From assembly GCA_032027125.1 (NCBI GenBank), contig JAVSMQ010000001.1, positions 1,628,556 through 1,692,555 of the forward strand: a stretch of 64,000 nt of DNA, given 5' to 3'. The notes beneath the pieces were generated by a model, which saw only the letters and a list, made by a program, of their open reading frames with translations, searched no databases and was not told where the DNA came from. A program made the translations under genes and the position numbers. Origin of the DNA: JANJTB01 sp032027125. GTDB taxonomy: Bacteria; Bacteroidota; Ignavibacteria; Kapaibacteriales; UBA2268. This document shows positions 1-10,000 of this stretch, one piece after another. Numbering within the stretch: the stretch's first letter is position 1; the number at the start of each line of letters is the position of its first letter.

Positions 1-86
1 ACTTATAATTTATTTTTAAAAATATTGCTCAATAATTAGATAATTATACATTCGTTAAATTTTGTTATATTTTTTTAGGGTTAATA

Positions 87-1616
87 ATGATAAAAACTTT
101 AATGTCTATTTTACTGCTTTGTGCAGTTATTTTTTCCGGCTGTGCTACAATACTAAGCCCCGGAAGTCAGGAGATTGCTTTTAAATCTGACAAACAGATT
201 ATAAAAGTAAGCATAGATTCTTCTTATGCCGGTGAGGGTAAGGATGTAAAATTCAGAGTTGAAAAAGATTTTAGAGCCAAACAGGTTACTATTGAATCCG
301 AAGGTTATAAGAAAGAAAACTTTGCATTTGTTCAGGACAGTAGGTCACCATTTTACATAATGAGCTGGATACCTTTTGGAATATTATTATATCCGCCTTT
401 TTATGATTTAGGTCCTTCAGGTTGGAATTATGATGATGCTTACACTTTCAATAATATGATTAAATACCCTGTTTGGAACAACTCACAGAAAAGAGTGTTT
501 TTCGGAAATATTGCTTTTGACATTAAAAAGGCAAATCATACTTTAAACAGCTATTCTTATTCTGACTTTATTGATAAAGATACACCGTCCAAAATAACAA
601 ATCTTGACAGTGTCAATTTTAAATCAACTATTTTTGAAGATGAGATTGAAAATGTTTTGGAAAGAACACAATACATTGATACATCTAACACCGTATTCTT
701 TGATAATTTGAATTCTTTGGTCTTACGTTGTAAAGTAACAAAAATTAGTGTTAATGATGTAAGAAGAACATACGTAGGTATGATTGGTTCATCTTTTTTA
801 CAATCTGCAATAAGTACCGATTGGGTAATTGAAGATTTGTATGGAGATACTTTATTTGTCGAGTCTGGTAATTCGGAATCCGGATATTTTGCTTATGATT
901 TATTTAAAGGAAATGCAGACAAAGAAATTACTAAATCAATTGGCGATGCTATCGAAGTCTCTTTGCTAAATTTGATGAATAGTCCTAAAATTTCGGGAAT
1001 CTTGAAATTTGACAGTGTAACTACTGTAAAATTTGATAAACTTGCAATAAAAAGTCCCGGCAAATTACCTTCAGATATTGAACAGGCTATGGCTGCAACT
1101 GTAACGGTAAAATCTCTTAACAGTCATGGCAGCGGTTTTTTGATAAGCAATGATGGTTATATTATAACAAATCATCATGTTGTTAATGCAAAGAAAAAAT
1201 ATACGGTTTTGACTAATGACGGAAAAGAAATTGAAGCTACTGTTGTCAGAACTAATAAGGTCTTGGATTTGGCATTATTAAAAATTGACGGTGATTTTGA
1301 ATATGCATTCAAAATCCCTGAATCTAAAAATTATAAAATCGGACAGAGTATTTTTGCTATCGGAACTCCGAAATCACTTGATTTGGGACAGTCCGTATCA
1401 AAGGGAGTGGTTTCGAGTTTGCGAAAATATCGTAATTACAATTATATTCAATCCGATGTTTCTATAAACAGAGGAAACAGCGGCGGACCGATTGTCAGTG
1501 AAAGCGGCGAGCTCTTATCTATAGTCGAATGGAAAATGTTTGGTATAGGTACTGAAGGAATATCATTCTCTATTCCTGCTGAAGATGTTATGGAAGCACT
1601 TTCGATAAGCTATTGA
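87..1616 (+). CDS. Lipoprotein with C-terminal HtrA-like (S1C) trypsin-fold protease domain
   Basis: Predicted envelope serine protease, 509 aa. An N-terminal lipoprotein signal ends in a lipobox with Cys19 (FSGC), so the protein should be membrane-anchored. Residues about 20-340 form a long region I do not recognise. Residues about 345-505 are a trypsin-like domain with a full visible triad: His364 in TNHHVV, Asp394 in LDLALLKI, and Ser465 in GNSGGP. No PDZ domain follows, unlike DegP/HtrA, so the protease domain is C-terminal and short. The gene is monocistronic, with 185 bp before the next gene. Substrate and role are unknown; quality control or processing of envelope proteins is an inference. 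The fold call is strong, the biological role weak. Confidence 0.82.
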   Translation: MIKTLMSILLLCAVIFSGCATILSPGSQEIAFKSDKQIIKVSIDSSYAGEGKDVKFRVEKDFRAKQVTIESEGYKKENFAFVQDSRSPFYIMSWIPFGILLYPPFYDLGPSGWNYDDAYTFNNMIKYPVWNNSQKRVFFGNIAFDIKKANHTLNSYSYSDFIDKDTPSKITNLDSVNFKSTIFEDEIENVLERTQYIDTSNTVFFDNLNSLVLRCKVTKISVNDVRRTYVGMIGSSFLQSAISTDWVIEDLYGDTLFVESGNSESGYFAYDLFKGNADKEITKSIGDAIEVSLLNLMNSPKISGILKFDSVTTVKFDKLAIKSPGKLPSDIEQAMAATVTVKSLNSHGSGFLISNDGYIITNHHVVNAKKKYTVLTNDGKEIEATVVRTNKVLDLALLKIDGDFEYAFKIPESKNYKIGQSIFAIGTPKSLDLGQSVSKGVVSSLRKYRNYNYIQSDVSINRGNSGGPIVSESGELLSIVEWKMFGIGTEGISFSIPAEDVMEALSISY

Positions 1617-1664
1617 TTTTGATTAATAGTCTGTTGTTTAAGTAAAACAGTTATATTTTTATTA

Positions 1665-1737
1665 TTCTGAAGTGTTGCGAAGAATCCATTATTTAATGTG
1701 TTTACAGAGAAAATGGATTTTACACTGCACTTCAGAA
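1665..1737. repeat. Degenerate palindromic element between genes
   Basis: The ends TTCTGAAGTG and CACTTCAGAA are inverted copies about 73 bp apart, with inner GAATCCAT and ATGGATT also complementary. The layout and words match the dispersed REP-like palindrome found near 12791, 41691 and 56339, but the sequence is more diverged. It could fold and end transcription of the upstream protease gene, although no U-run follows directly. Confidence 0.5.
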
Positions 1738-1801
1738 TTTCATTCATTTATTTTTTTCAACAAGTTTTTTTATAGTTATATTACTCAAAAAGGTAACAAC
1801 T

Positions 1802-2998
1802 ATGCGTTTATTGTACTTTAGTATTTTATTGATTTTATTCTTTACTGTTTCAATATTTTCGCAGGCCGGTGGTTATGGCGCTCCGTTCTTAGCCGGTAAT
1901 TCATCACCTGCAATAACTTCCGTAGGCGGGGCAGGAGTAGCAATTACTGTTCATGACCCTTTTTCCGTAATTTACAATCCTGCACATTTGGGAAATAATA
2001 TATGGGATAAAAATATTTTGGTTTCATATAATTATAATTCTTTTGCTGTTTATAATCTGTATGAATTCCCTGCAAATTACTTCGGATTAAATGCCGGATA
2101 CAGATTAGACAGTCTGATTGATATGCCTATGGCAGTCGGTCTATCGCTTATACGAAGAACCATATCTAATGGTGAATTTACAAGAACTGCCGAGAATGGT
2201 GAAGTTTTAGGTAAATACGATTCTTACGAAAGCTCAAATGAATTTTCTATTGGAGCGGCATATCAAAATTATGCTTTATTTTCATTCGGTTTGACTTATA
2301 AAAATATTAATTCGGAATTAACAGAAAAATCTCCAGAGTATAAAGTTTTGTCGGGAAATGCAAATGCTTTTGATTTAGGAGTATTAATTAAGATTCCTGT
2401 AATAAAAACATATACTTTTTCAGAAAATCTTAATGCTGATTTGGATGTTTCAATCGGTGCTGCATTATTAAATTTTGGTGATGAATTGAATGTTGATGGA
2501 TACAATGCTCCTTTACCACGTCAAAATTCTTTGGGATATAGTTTGTCGTTTGGTTTTAATTATGTTACTCAGGATTTAAATCTAAAAATATTAAATTTTG
2601 ATTTTACACAATCCGCAGTTTCAAATCTTGTCCTGAGAGACAGTTTAAGTATTAATTATAAAGGTTTATTCAATGAAATGAATATTTTGGATAATATATT
2701 CGGAATGAATAATTCAGATTATGTAAAATCGCAGTTTGGTATTAGATTTAATATCCTTGAAACTGTAATTTATTCAATAGGAAACGGATATATTTATGGC
2801 GATGATACAAAAACGTCAGGATTGGAAGTAAGCAGTAAAGGGTTATCGAAAATATTATATTATCTGACCGACAGCCGCGAATTTTTGTATTTGTATGAAA
2901 ATATTGAGTTTTCATATATTAATGCTCAGCCTGATAATCATTTTGCACAGGGAATAGAAACTCTTTATAACGGATTTGTTCTATCGTTTAAATTATAA
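1802..2998 (+). CDS. PorV/PorQ-like outer-membrane beta-barrel protein
   Basis: 398 aa with a Sec signal peptide (about residues 1-20, ending IFSQA). The mature N-terminus contains GGAGVAITVHDPFSVIYNPAHLG, the glycine-rich 'GG(A)G-A...DPFS..YNPA' signature seen in the PorV/PorQ/UPF0164 barrels of Bacteroidota. The rest alternates hydrophobic and polar residues with many aromatic positions, and the last residue region (FVLSFKL) is a typical barrel end. PorV shuttles T9SS cargo and PorQ belongs to the attachment complex. Which of these, if either, this protein represents cannot be told from the sequence alone. The gene stands alone, downstream of a palindromic repeat. T9SS cargo elsewhere in the window makes a secretion-related role plausible, but this is inference. 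Confidence 0.55.
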   Translation: MRLLYFSILLILFFTVSIFSQAGGYGAPFLAGNSSPAITSVGGAGVAITVHDPFSVIYNPAHLGNNIWDKNILVSYNYNSFAVYNLYEFPANYFGLNAGYRLDSLIDMPMAVGLSLIRRTISNGEFTRTAENGEVLGKYDSYESSNEFSIGAAYQNYALFSFGLTYKNINSELTEKSPEYKVLSGNANAFDLGVLIKIPVIKTYTFSENLNADLDVSIGAALLNFGDELNVDGYNAPLPRQNSLGYSLSFGFNYVTQDLNLKILNFDFTQSAVSNLVLRDSLSINYKGLFNEMNILDNIFGMNNSDYVKSQFGIRFNILETVIYSIGNGYIYGDDTKTSGLEVSSKGLSKILYYLTDSREFLYLYENIEFSYINAQPDNHFAQGIETLYNGFVLSFKL

Positions 2999-3209
2999 AA
3001 AAATTTAAGATTGCTTGCTATTGTTAATCAAAGAAAATTTATCCACATTTAACACTTCCATTTCAAAGTGGTGAAAAAGCTATTGTCGGTTGATGGCTTA
3101 CGTGTCTCACCTTACCAAAAGTAGTAGTTGCGGAGTGAAAACGTAGTATTACATGTTTGAATTCAATATGGTATAAAATTTCTCTGAATCTGTAAAACAA
3201 ATTCAAAAA

Positions 3210-4115
3210 TCAGCTTAGAATATTCTTTAATGCATCCGGCAGCGTCTCAAATTTGAATTTGTAGCCTAAATGTCCTGCGGCAGTCGGTAAAACTCTTTGG
3301 CTTGCCAGAACCAATTCCGATGATTCACCCATTACAATTTTTAAAATAAAAGCAGGCAATCGTAACAATGATGGTCTTCCAAGTGATTTTCCAAGAGTTT
3401 CGGCAAACTCATTCATTTGAACAGGGTTCGGAGCAACAAAATTTACAACTCCCCTCGCTTCCTCATTTTCGATAACCATTAAAAACATATTGCAAATATC
3501 ATCAATATGTATCCATGACATCCATTGACTGCCACTGCCGATTGGTCCTCCAATGAAGAATTTGAACGGTGTTATCATTTTGGGCAGCGCTCCACCGTCC
3601 ATCGAAAGTATAATACCCATTCTTGTTTTTACCAATCTTATATCCTGCGGGCAATTATCGGCTTCCATTTCCCAATCATGGCATACATTTGCCAAAAAAT
3701 CATTGCTCAGACCGGATTTCTCATTCAGCATTTCATCTCCTCTATCGCCGTAAATTCCTATAGCTGATGCGGAGATAAATGACTTCGGTTTTTTTTCGAC
3801 AAGGTTCAGAACTTTTATAAGATGTGAAGTTACACTGACACGGCTGTCGTGAATAATTTTCTTATACTCCGGTGTCCATCTTTTATCACCAATCCCTGCA
3901 CCTGATAAATTAATAACAGCAAAAGCATCATTAATTACTTTAGCAGTTGTTTCAATATTATTGATGTCGAGTTTTGCATAAGTAATACTTTCAATTTCAT
4001 TAACTTTCTGTGGATTTCTTGTCAAAATAACCACTTCATAACCATTCATTGCAAGATGCTTTGATAGATGTTTACCAATAAATCCTGTTCCGCCGGCTAT
4101 GACTATTTTCTTCAT
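3210..4115 (-). CDS. TIGR01777-family NAD(P)-dependent epimerase (YfcH/SDR39U1-like)
   Basis: 301 aa, the usual length for the family. The N-terminus has the Rossmann dinucleotide motif GGTGFIG (residues 8-14) and later VINLSGAGIG and SASAIGIYG, typical of the YfcH branch of extended SDRs. The C-terminal part (MNEFAETLGKSLGRPSLLRLPAFIL) matches the DUF1731 tail of this family. The physiological substrate of the family is not established. Its start overlaps the stop of the upstream C26 peptidase gene by 4 bp, so the two are very likely co-transcribed and translationally coupled. The operon continues upstream with a barrel protein and a LOG protein. Family call is firm; function remains open. 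Confidence 0.88.
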   Translation of the reverse strand: MKKIVIAGGTGFIGKHLSKHLAMNGYEVVILTRNPQKVNEIESITYAKLDINNIETTAKVINDAFAVINLSGAGIGDKRWTPEYKKIIHDSRVSVTSHLIKVLNLVEKKPKSFISASAIGIYGDRGDEMLNEKSGLSNDFLANVCHDWEMEADNCPQDIRLVKTRMGIILSMDGGALPKMITPFKFFIGGPIGSGSQWMSWIHIDDICNMFLMVIENEEARGVVNFVAPNPVQMNEFAETLGKSLGRPSLLRLPAFILKIVMGESSELVLASQRVLPTAAGHLGYKFKFETLPDALKNILS

Positions 4116-4909
4116 TTTGCTGCAGCCAATTTTTGTTTATTGGATTTTACTGCTTTCACAAACGCAGCCCCTATCGGCTCAGAGAAACGGCTGTCGGAAT
4201 CCAGACGCTCGGGATGCCACTGAATGGCGACGAAAAATGGTTTTGATTTGTCTTTATATTCATACGCTTCAATTATTCCGTCAGAAGTTTTTGCCGATAC
4301 TTCGAAAACATCTGCAAGCCTGCCGACAGCCTGATGATGATTCGAGTTGACAGTTCCGAAGAGGGATTCGCTCAGAGCATGGAGCAGTGAATTTTCAGTA
4401 ACCTGTATATTATGAAAAACATCTTCACCTGCTACCTGATGCGGTATTTCTGATTCAGTATCATCCGGTATATCAATTATTAAATTCCCGCCCATTGCAA
4501 CATTCATTATCTGCGCTCCGCGGCAGACAGCCAGCACAGGAATATTCATTTCACCGGAAATTTTTATTAATTCAAACTCAAGTGAATCGCGATACGGTTC
4601 GATGCTGCATCGTGCAGTATCCGATTCCATGTTGAAGTATGCAGGGTGGACATCGGGACCACCGGTCAGTACTAAACCGTCACATTCTTTCAATTTGGCA
4701 GCGGCATCAGAAGTATTTAAACCAAACAAATTAACGATTTCGATATCCGGGTCGTAACTTTTCATCCACTTACCGTATAATTCATAATTAACGGAACCTA
4801 CTCCCTTTGATAATGCAATTCTGACTTTGTTATTTCCACATGATGCGGCAAATAATCCGAACATAATAATAATAATTATAAATCTGATTTTCAAAATAAT
4901 TCCCTTCAA
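4112..4909 (-). CDS. Class I glutamine amidotransferase-like (peptidase C26) lipoprotein
   Basis: 265 aa, related to gamma-glutamyl-GABA hydrolase (PuuD-like). Visible motifs are GLVLTGGPDVHPAYF, the nucleophile elbow VCRGAQIMNVAMGG with its catalytic Cys, and AIQWHPER carrying the His-Glu pair. Unusually for a PuuD-type enzyme it begins with a signal and lipobox (LFAASCG), so it should sit in the cell envelope rather than the cytoplasm. This suggests hydrolysis of gamma-glutamyl compounds or peptides outside the cytoplasm, though the substrate is not known. It overlaps the downstream epimerase by 4 bp, and the next gene upstream ends only 4 bp away. Confidence 0.78.
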   Translation of the reverse strand: MKGIILKIRFIIIIIMFGLFAASCGNNKVRIALSKGVGSVNYELYGKWMKSYDPDIEIVNLFGLNTSDAAAKLKECDGLVLTGGPDVHPAYFNMESDTARCSIEPYRDSLEFELIKISGEMNIPVLAVCRGAQIMNVAMGGNLIIDIPDDTESEIPHQVAGEDVFHNIQVTENSLLHALSESLFGTVNSNHHQAVGRLADVFEVSAKTSDGIIEAYEYKDKSKPFFVAIQWHPERLDSDSRFSEPIGAAFVKAVKSNKQKLAAAK

Positions 4910-4913
4910 TATT

Positions 4914-5483
4914 TTAGAACCATAAATAAGTTAACCGGACAACAACACCTCTCTGAGTATGGTAACCTGCCCCGACATTCAGATAATCCTGCAAAACGTA
5001 TTCAGCACCGATTCCAAAGCATAAACCTGACTGGGTTTCGTTATTGTATATATACCTGGAACCAGTTGCTGTATTCTTTGCAAGAATTGTGTCATTTTTG
5101 GAATAAAATCCGATTGATGCATTAAAACTGAATTGTTCGAAATAATCCATATAAAACATCAAATCACCGTTAATCATCATAGACATAAATCTCTCTTCTT
5201 CATATCCGGGCGGAAGAGGCTGATTACGGATAATACTTACACCCACAGGGTTTTGGTGTGCATAAGGTGGTGATGAGTTAGCCAAGCCAGTCAAACCAAG
5301 ATTCAAGCCGACAAACATATATCTTGCACCGGCACCAATCCCAAAACCTTCACTGCCAATACTGAAATCGGCAAACACACCTTTGATTGGGCTGAGAGGT
5401 TCCCATTTATATTCCTGAGCAACAGCAGCGCTGGTTAGACCCATAATTGTATAAATCAATAAAAAAGCCGTAAATTTTTTCAT
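4914..5483 (-). CDS. Small outer-membrane beta-barrel protein, function unknown
   Basis: 189 aa from the chosen ATG at 5483; a TTG at 5492 would add three residues but gives a poorer signal peptide, and GAGG lies just upstream of the ATG. The signal peptide (MKKFTAFLLIYTIMGLTSAAVAQ) is clear. The mature part has alternating amphipathic strands with GxGxG patches (FGIGAGARYMFVG, CFGIGAEYVL, VGAGYHTQ) and ends VRLTYLWF, an aromatic barrel terminus. I do not recognise a specific family. It lies between the LOG gene and the C26 lipoprotein gene in a tight minus-strand operon. Confidence 0.7.
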   Translation of the reverse strand: MKKFTAFLLIYTIMGLTSAAVAQEYKWEPLSPIKGVFADFSIGSEGFGIGAGARYMFVGLNLGLTGLANSSPPYAHQNPVGVSIIRNQPLPPGYEEERFMSMMINGDLMFYMDYFEQFSFNASIGFYSKNDTILAKNTATGSRYIYNNETQSGLCFGIGAEYVLQDYLNVGAGYHTQRGVVVRLTYLWF

Positions 5484-5488
5484 AAGCC

Positions 5489-6058
5489 TCAAACTATATC
5501 ATAGTGAACAAATTCAATATTATTATGCAAAAATCTGACTGCAGATTCAACATCATCCACTACAGTCCACAACGTAATATGGTCTTTACGCATAAATCCC
5601 TCGTCTATTGCTTTTTGCAGTGTTTTTATAAAATCATCAAAATAATTATTTACATTTATAATAATAATCGGGCAGTCAATTCTGCCAAGTTTTTTCCATG
5701 TTATGGCTTCCATAATTTCAAGAAAAGTGCCGCAGCCACCCGGCAGAGCCATGATTATATCAGCAGATTCCATCATAATTTTTTGTCTTTCGTGCAGACC
5801 TGAAACAGTAGTTAATTTGGTTATACCGGTATGACCAAGCTCAAGACTTTTCAGAAAATCAGGAATAATTCCGGTAATATGCCCTCCTGAACTTATTGCT
5901 CCGTCAGCCAGACAGCCCATAAGCCCTACATTGCCGCCGCCGTAGATTATTTCGCAATTACTTTTGGCAATTTTTTCACCGAGACTAAATGCACTTTTAA
6001 GATAAATATCAGCAACATTTTTACTCGAAGCACAATAAATTGTAACTTTTTTTTTCAT
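5489..6058 (-). CDS. LOG family protein (TIGR00730), putative nucleotide 5'-monophosphate phosphoribohydrolase
   Basis: 189 aa, normal for the family. The two signature motifs are present: GGGNVGLMG (about residues 40-48) and PGGCGTFLEIMEAITWKKLG, the PGGxGTxxE active-site motif with the conserved Glu. LOG proteins cleave N6-modified AMP to the free base and ribose 5-phosphate. In bacteria outside plant interactions the real substrate is usually unclear. It is the first gene of the four-gene minus-strand operon reaching to 3210; the next reading frame begins within about 6 bp. Cytoplasmic; no signal peptide. Confidence 0.9.
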   Translation of the reverse strand: MKKKVTIYCASSKNVADIYLKSAFSLGEKIAKSNCEIIYGGGNVGLMGCLADGAISSGGHITGIIPDFLKSLELGHTGITKLTTVSGLHERQKIMMESADIIMALPGGCGTFLEIMEAITWKKLGRIDCPIIIINVNNYFDDFIKTLQKAIDEGFMRKDHITLWTVVDDVESAVRFLHNNIEFVHYDIV

Positions 6059-6206
6059 TTTTAAATTTTATTTTGGATATTAAATTATTTTTATTATTTT
6101 TACCATTGAATAAAAAATCGTTTTAAATAAAGCATATAAATAATCTCTAAAAATAAGCAGAAATTTTATAATGCAATAAAACGTTAATTATAAACAACAA
6201 ATATAA

Positions 6207-6509
6207 GTGATTATTGTGGGACCACATGCAAGCTATAGCAAGAAGCTGAAATCTAACAATTTCAACAAGTCTTACAGACTTAACCAGTGCGATATTGATA
6301 TACTTCGCTTTCTACGTAACGGAGCTGAGGAAGTAATAAGTATTCATGAAACACTTACCGATTACTCGGATCAGGAAGTATCATTGAATTTGTCATGGCT
6401 GGAGCGAAAAGGATTTGTAAAAAAAGTAGTTTTTGACCACCCTGCCGGATTCAAAACTATTTCCTACCAGTTAGACAGTCTTGGAAAAGATTATGTCTAT
6501 AGGAATTGA
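6207..6509 (+). CDS. Small winged-helix-like protein
   Basis: 100 aa from a GTG at 6207; there is no ATG in the frame, and a second GTG at 6216 is possible. The middle (CDIDILRFLRNGAEEVISIHETL, then DQEVSLNLSWLERKGFVKKV) reads like a helix-turn-helix with a recognition helix and a following wing, as in small MarR/PadR-like or archaeal-type DNA-binding proteins. No sensor domain is present. It stands alone just upstream of the tRNA-Leu gene. A DNA-binding role is inferred from pattern only. Confidence 0.5.
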   Translation: MIIVGPHASYSKKLKSNNFNKSYRLNQCDIDILRFLRNGAEEVISIHETLTDYSDQEVSLNLSWLERKGFVKKVVFDHPAGFKTISYQLDSLGKDYVYRN

Positions 6510-6583
6510 TATAAAATTTGATACTTTCAACTTAATTGTTTATTTTTGCTGTCCGTTATCATAAGATAATGTATTAGTTATTT

Positions 6584-6668
6584 GCAGAAGTGGCGGAACT
6601 GGCAGACGCGCTGGACTCAAAATCCAGTGGGCTCAACACCCGTGCGGGTTCGACTCCCGCCTTCTGTA
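6584..6668 (+). tRNA. tRNA-Leu (anticodon CAA)
   Basis: The acceptor stem GCAGAAG (6584-6590) pairs with CTTCTGT (6661-6667), followed by discriminator A6668; CCA is not encoded. The anticodon stem CTGGA/TCCAG encloses the loop CTCAAAA with anticodon CAA at 6618-6620. A long variable arm (GTGGGCTCAACACCCGT region) and the GGTTCGACTCC T-loop identify a class II tRNA-Leu that reads UUG. Confidence 0.97.
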
Positions 6669-6684
6669 CGGAATCTTAGTTTAT

Positions 6685-6720
6685 AAAAGTGCGAACCGGT
6701 TTGGTTTGCACTTTTTTTTT
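6685..6720 (+). terminator. Rho-independent terminator after tRNA-Leu
   Basis: AAAAGTGCGAACC and GGTTTGCACTTTT form a long stem around a short loop, followed by a run of T residues. It lies 17 bp after the tRNA. Confidence 0.9.
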
Positions 6721-7043
6721 GCATGAATCAAAACTCGCTTAATCAACTACAACTCAAAATGATAAATCTTCAAATTCATTTGCGAGATTAAGCAGCAGAA
6801 ATTAAATTTTTCAAGAGGGTTCTGAAATTAAACTAAATCAACTAAATATTAGATTTTGTGTGTAAAATCTGTCGAATTTCAACAAATATTGCGAAAAAGT
6901 AAAAATATTTCAAAAAAATCAAAATAATTCACTTTTTTTTGAGACTTTTTTGCTTTTCATGTGTCATTATATATGTAGAGTTGCAAAAACTAAATAGTTT
7001 TTGTTTTTTGCATCGTTTTGGTCTTCAATATGGAGATTGTGGT
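6721..7043. other. Intergenic region before the large T9SS gene
   Basis: AT-rich leader with no supported gene. An in-frame TTG at 6939 extends the downstream ORF, but the extension has no signal-peptide logic, so this stretch is taken as promoter and 5' UTR of the gene at 7044. Confidence 0.5.
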
Positions 7044-10000
7044 ATGAGAAATATGATACGGCTTTTTATTGCATCTTTTCTTGCGGTTACTGTTATCAGT
7101 TCTGATGTGTTATCAGCCGAAAGATTTGAGAAATATATAAATTCCAACTGGGGTACGGAGTTCTGGTTTACAGTTCCTCCTGCTCTTATAGAGAGCGGGA
7201 CAACAGACGGGTACTTTGTAAAGGTTTATGTAAATTCCGACCAGATTTCGAATGTTACAATTAGCGTTCCTGGAAAAGGGTTCTCCCAATCTGCTGTTAT
7301 CAAACCCGGTTTAGTTCATGAGTTCAATCTTGAACCATCAGCTGCGCAGCCTTATATCAAGGGCGCTCTGGACCCTGTATTCCCAAGTGATATATACAAG
7401 AATTCAGCAATTAATATCAAATCGGATAATCCTGTAACGGTTCATGCTGTTGTCAGGTACAACAAAATAAGTGAAGGCTTTACAGTACTGCCCGTGAATG
7501 TACTCGGAAAAGAATATATTGTTTCTTCAAGCGGAGACAAATCAGTTTATTATCCTCCTTATAACAGTTTCCCAAGCTTATCAGGTATTGTTGCTGCTTT
7601 TGACGGTACTGAGGTAAATTTTACACTCGGCGGTAATAGTTCAACCGTCACTTCATCAGGTCAAATACCTGGCGAAACAAGGAAAAAACTTTTGAATAAA
7701 GGTGACGTGTGGATGTTGTCTTCAAAAGGCAGAGATGCCGACCTGACAGGCAGCCGGATTGTTTCAACCAAGCCTGTTGCTGTTGTATCGGGCAATCATG
7801 CTGCGAACGTCCCATCATCAAAAAACGACCATTTCGGTTATGTTGTTGAAATGGAAATCCCGACTTTTTCATGGGCATTCAATTACCATGTTCCTCAAAT
7901 TTACACAAGAAAATATAGTCCTGTTATCAGAATATTTGCCAAAGAACCCAATACATCAATTTATTTGAACGGTACACTTTATTCAAACCTGACACTATCT
8001 GACGGAACTTTGGGAAAGGGTTATTTGGAATTAAGAATGAATGATGTCAGTTCTTTAAAATCCGGGACAATTTCGTCCGACAAACCGATTGCAGTGACTT
8101 TATATAATACAGGTGTCGAAGAAGACGGTTTGCCGGAACCTCCGGGCGACCCGTTTCAAATGACACTGACTCCGGCAGAACAATATGTAAACGAAATATA
8201 TTTTGCTGCTCCGGCATTGAATACCGCTGACAGCTATCAGCATAACTATGTTAATATTATATATCAAAAAGACGATGGCGGTAATATACCCGATGATTTG
8301 CAAATAGGTAAATATGACGGTTCAGACTATGTATTCCGACAGGTAAAATCAACTGCCATACTTCTAAATGAGGATTTTCCGGGTACAAATTACGGATTGC
8401 TTGCAATCAAAATTGAACCGACCGGAAATTATACAATCAAATCAGATACAAAATTTACAGCTTATATGTTTGGATTCAATAAAGAAAATTCTTACGGATT
8501 TCCTGCCGCGCTCAAAATCGCAACTTTGGCTGATGAAGATAAAATTCCTCCGGCAGTTAACTGGACTATAGACTGCAACGGCAATGTTGAAGGTACTACT
8601 ATAGATATGCCCGATGATAACATTGTCAGAAGCAATTTAGACGCTTCACTTTATTTAAGTGATGAATCCAACAATTTTATAAAAGGCAGTTTTAATCCTA
8701 TTACTCCCGGCGAAACCAAATCCATCGAGTGGAGCCTGAGAGTTGTGGACAAGGACAAGGATGCTAATGCTGTAATATTATTTTGGGATTTTGCAGGCAA
8801 TTCAACCAAAACAAATATTATTTACAAAGCTTCTAATACTGAAATCAACAGCCGATATGAAAATTACGGGGCTTTTAATGTCAGTTCCGAACCTGTTTCA
8901 AAAGAATTTTCAATTGTCAACAACTCAGATTCTTCATTTCAGATTGCAAATATCGAACTTAAGGAAAAAACTGCCGGTTTTGAATTGATTGAACTCCCTA
9001 ATCTGCCGTTTACTTTAATAAAAGGTGGAGCAGTTAAATTTAAAGCGAGATTTACACCTGCTGAATCAGGTAGTTTTACCGATTCAATTGGATATGGAAA
9101 TGATTGCCGTTTTCTATATGTCAGTCACCTTGAAGCAACTGTAGGAAGTCCCGTGATTGAGGTTACTGATGTTGATTTCGGTGATGTCACCATCGGTGGA
9201 ACAACTTCTGCAAATGCATTTATTACAAATACCGGAGTCTCAGAATTAAAACTGACCGGTTATAAAAATCCTGTTAATACTGATTTTGAAGTTACTTTTG
9301 ACAAAGTTTTCGATTCTAATAATCCGTTAATTTTACTTCCGGGAGAGAAGACAAGATTATCAGTAAAATTTTCACCTGGTAAAATCAGCAAATATATTGA
9401 TTCGGTTGTTATTCTTAGCGATGCAGTTACAAGGGATAATATATGCCTTATAAATGCACGCAGCATCGAACCCGGTTTAGCTGCAACCTCATATAACTGG
9501 GGAAGAAAACGTATTTTCAGAACATATTACCCTGCAGGTCCTTATCCTATTGCAAATGATAATCAATCAATTATTTTGCAAAATACCGGTAATACAGAAA
9601 TTGTTATAAATGGAATTCAGGTTGAGGGTGAAATACATTCAGATGCCTTCGAATTCAACAGACAAGTATTTACAAATCTGAAAATTGCTGCGGGAGGTAA
9701 ATTTGAGTACAAGGTTCAATTCCGTCCTGTACAGCCAGGAAATCACAATTTATTAATCAAATATCTCAACGATTTCGGCAGTACAACTGTTACTGAATTA
9801 AAAGGATTCGGTACATTGCCGAAGGTCATTTCAAAAGTGGTTGATTTTGATACTGCAATAGCCGGAAATTACGATGCACCTGCAGTAAGAAAAACTGAGA
9901 TAACTAATTTAAGTTACGAAGACTGGGAATATGCCGATTCGTTGACAATTTATGATTTATTTACTCCAAATGATGAATCTATCTCTGAAGTTTGGGCGAA

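Noticed and set aside
6939..7043. N-terminal extension of the large T9SS protein from a TTG
   Set aside because: It would bury the signal peptide; ATG 7044 starts it directly.
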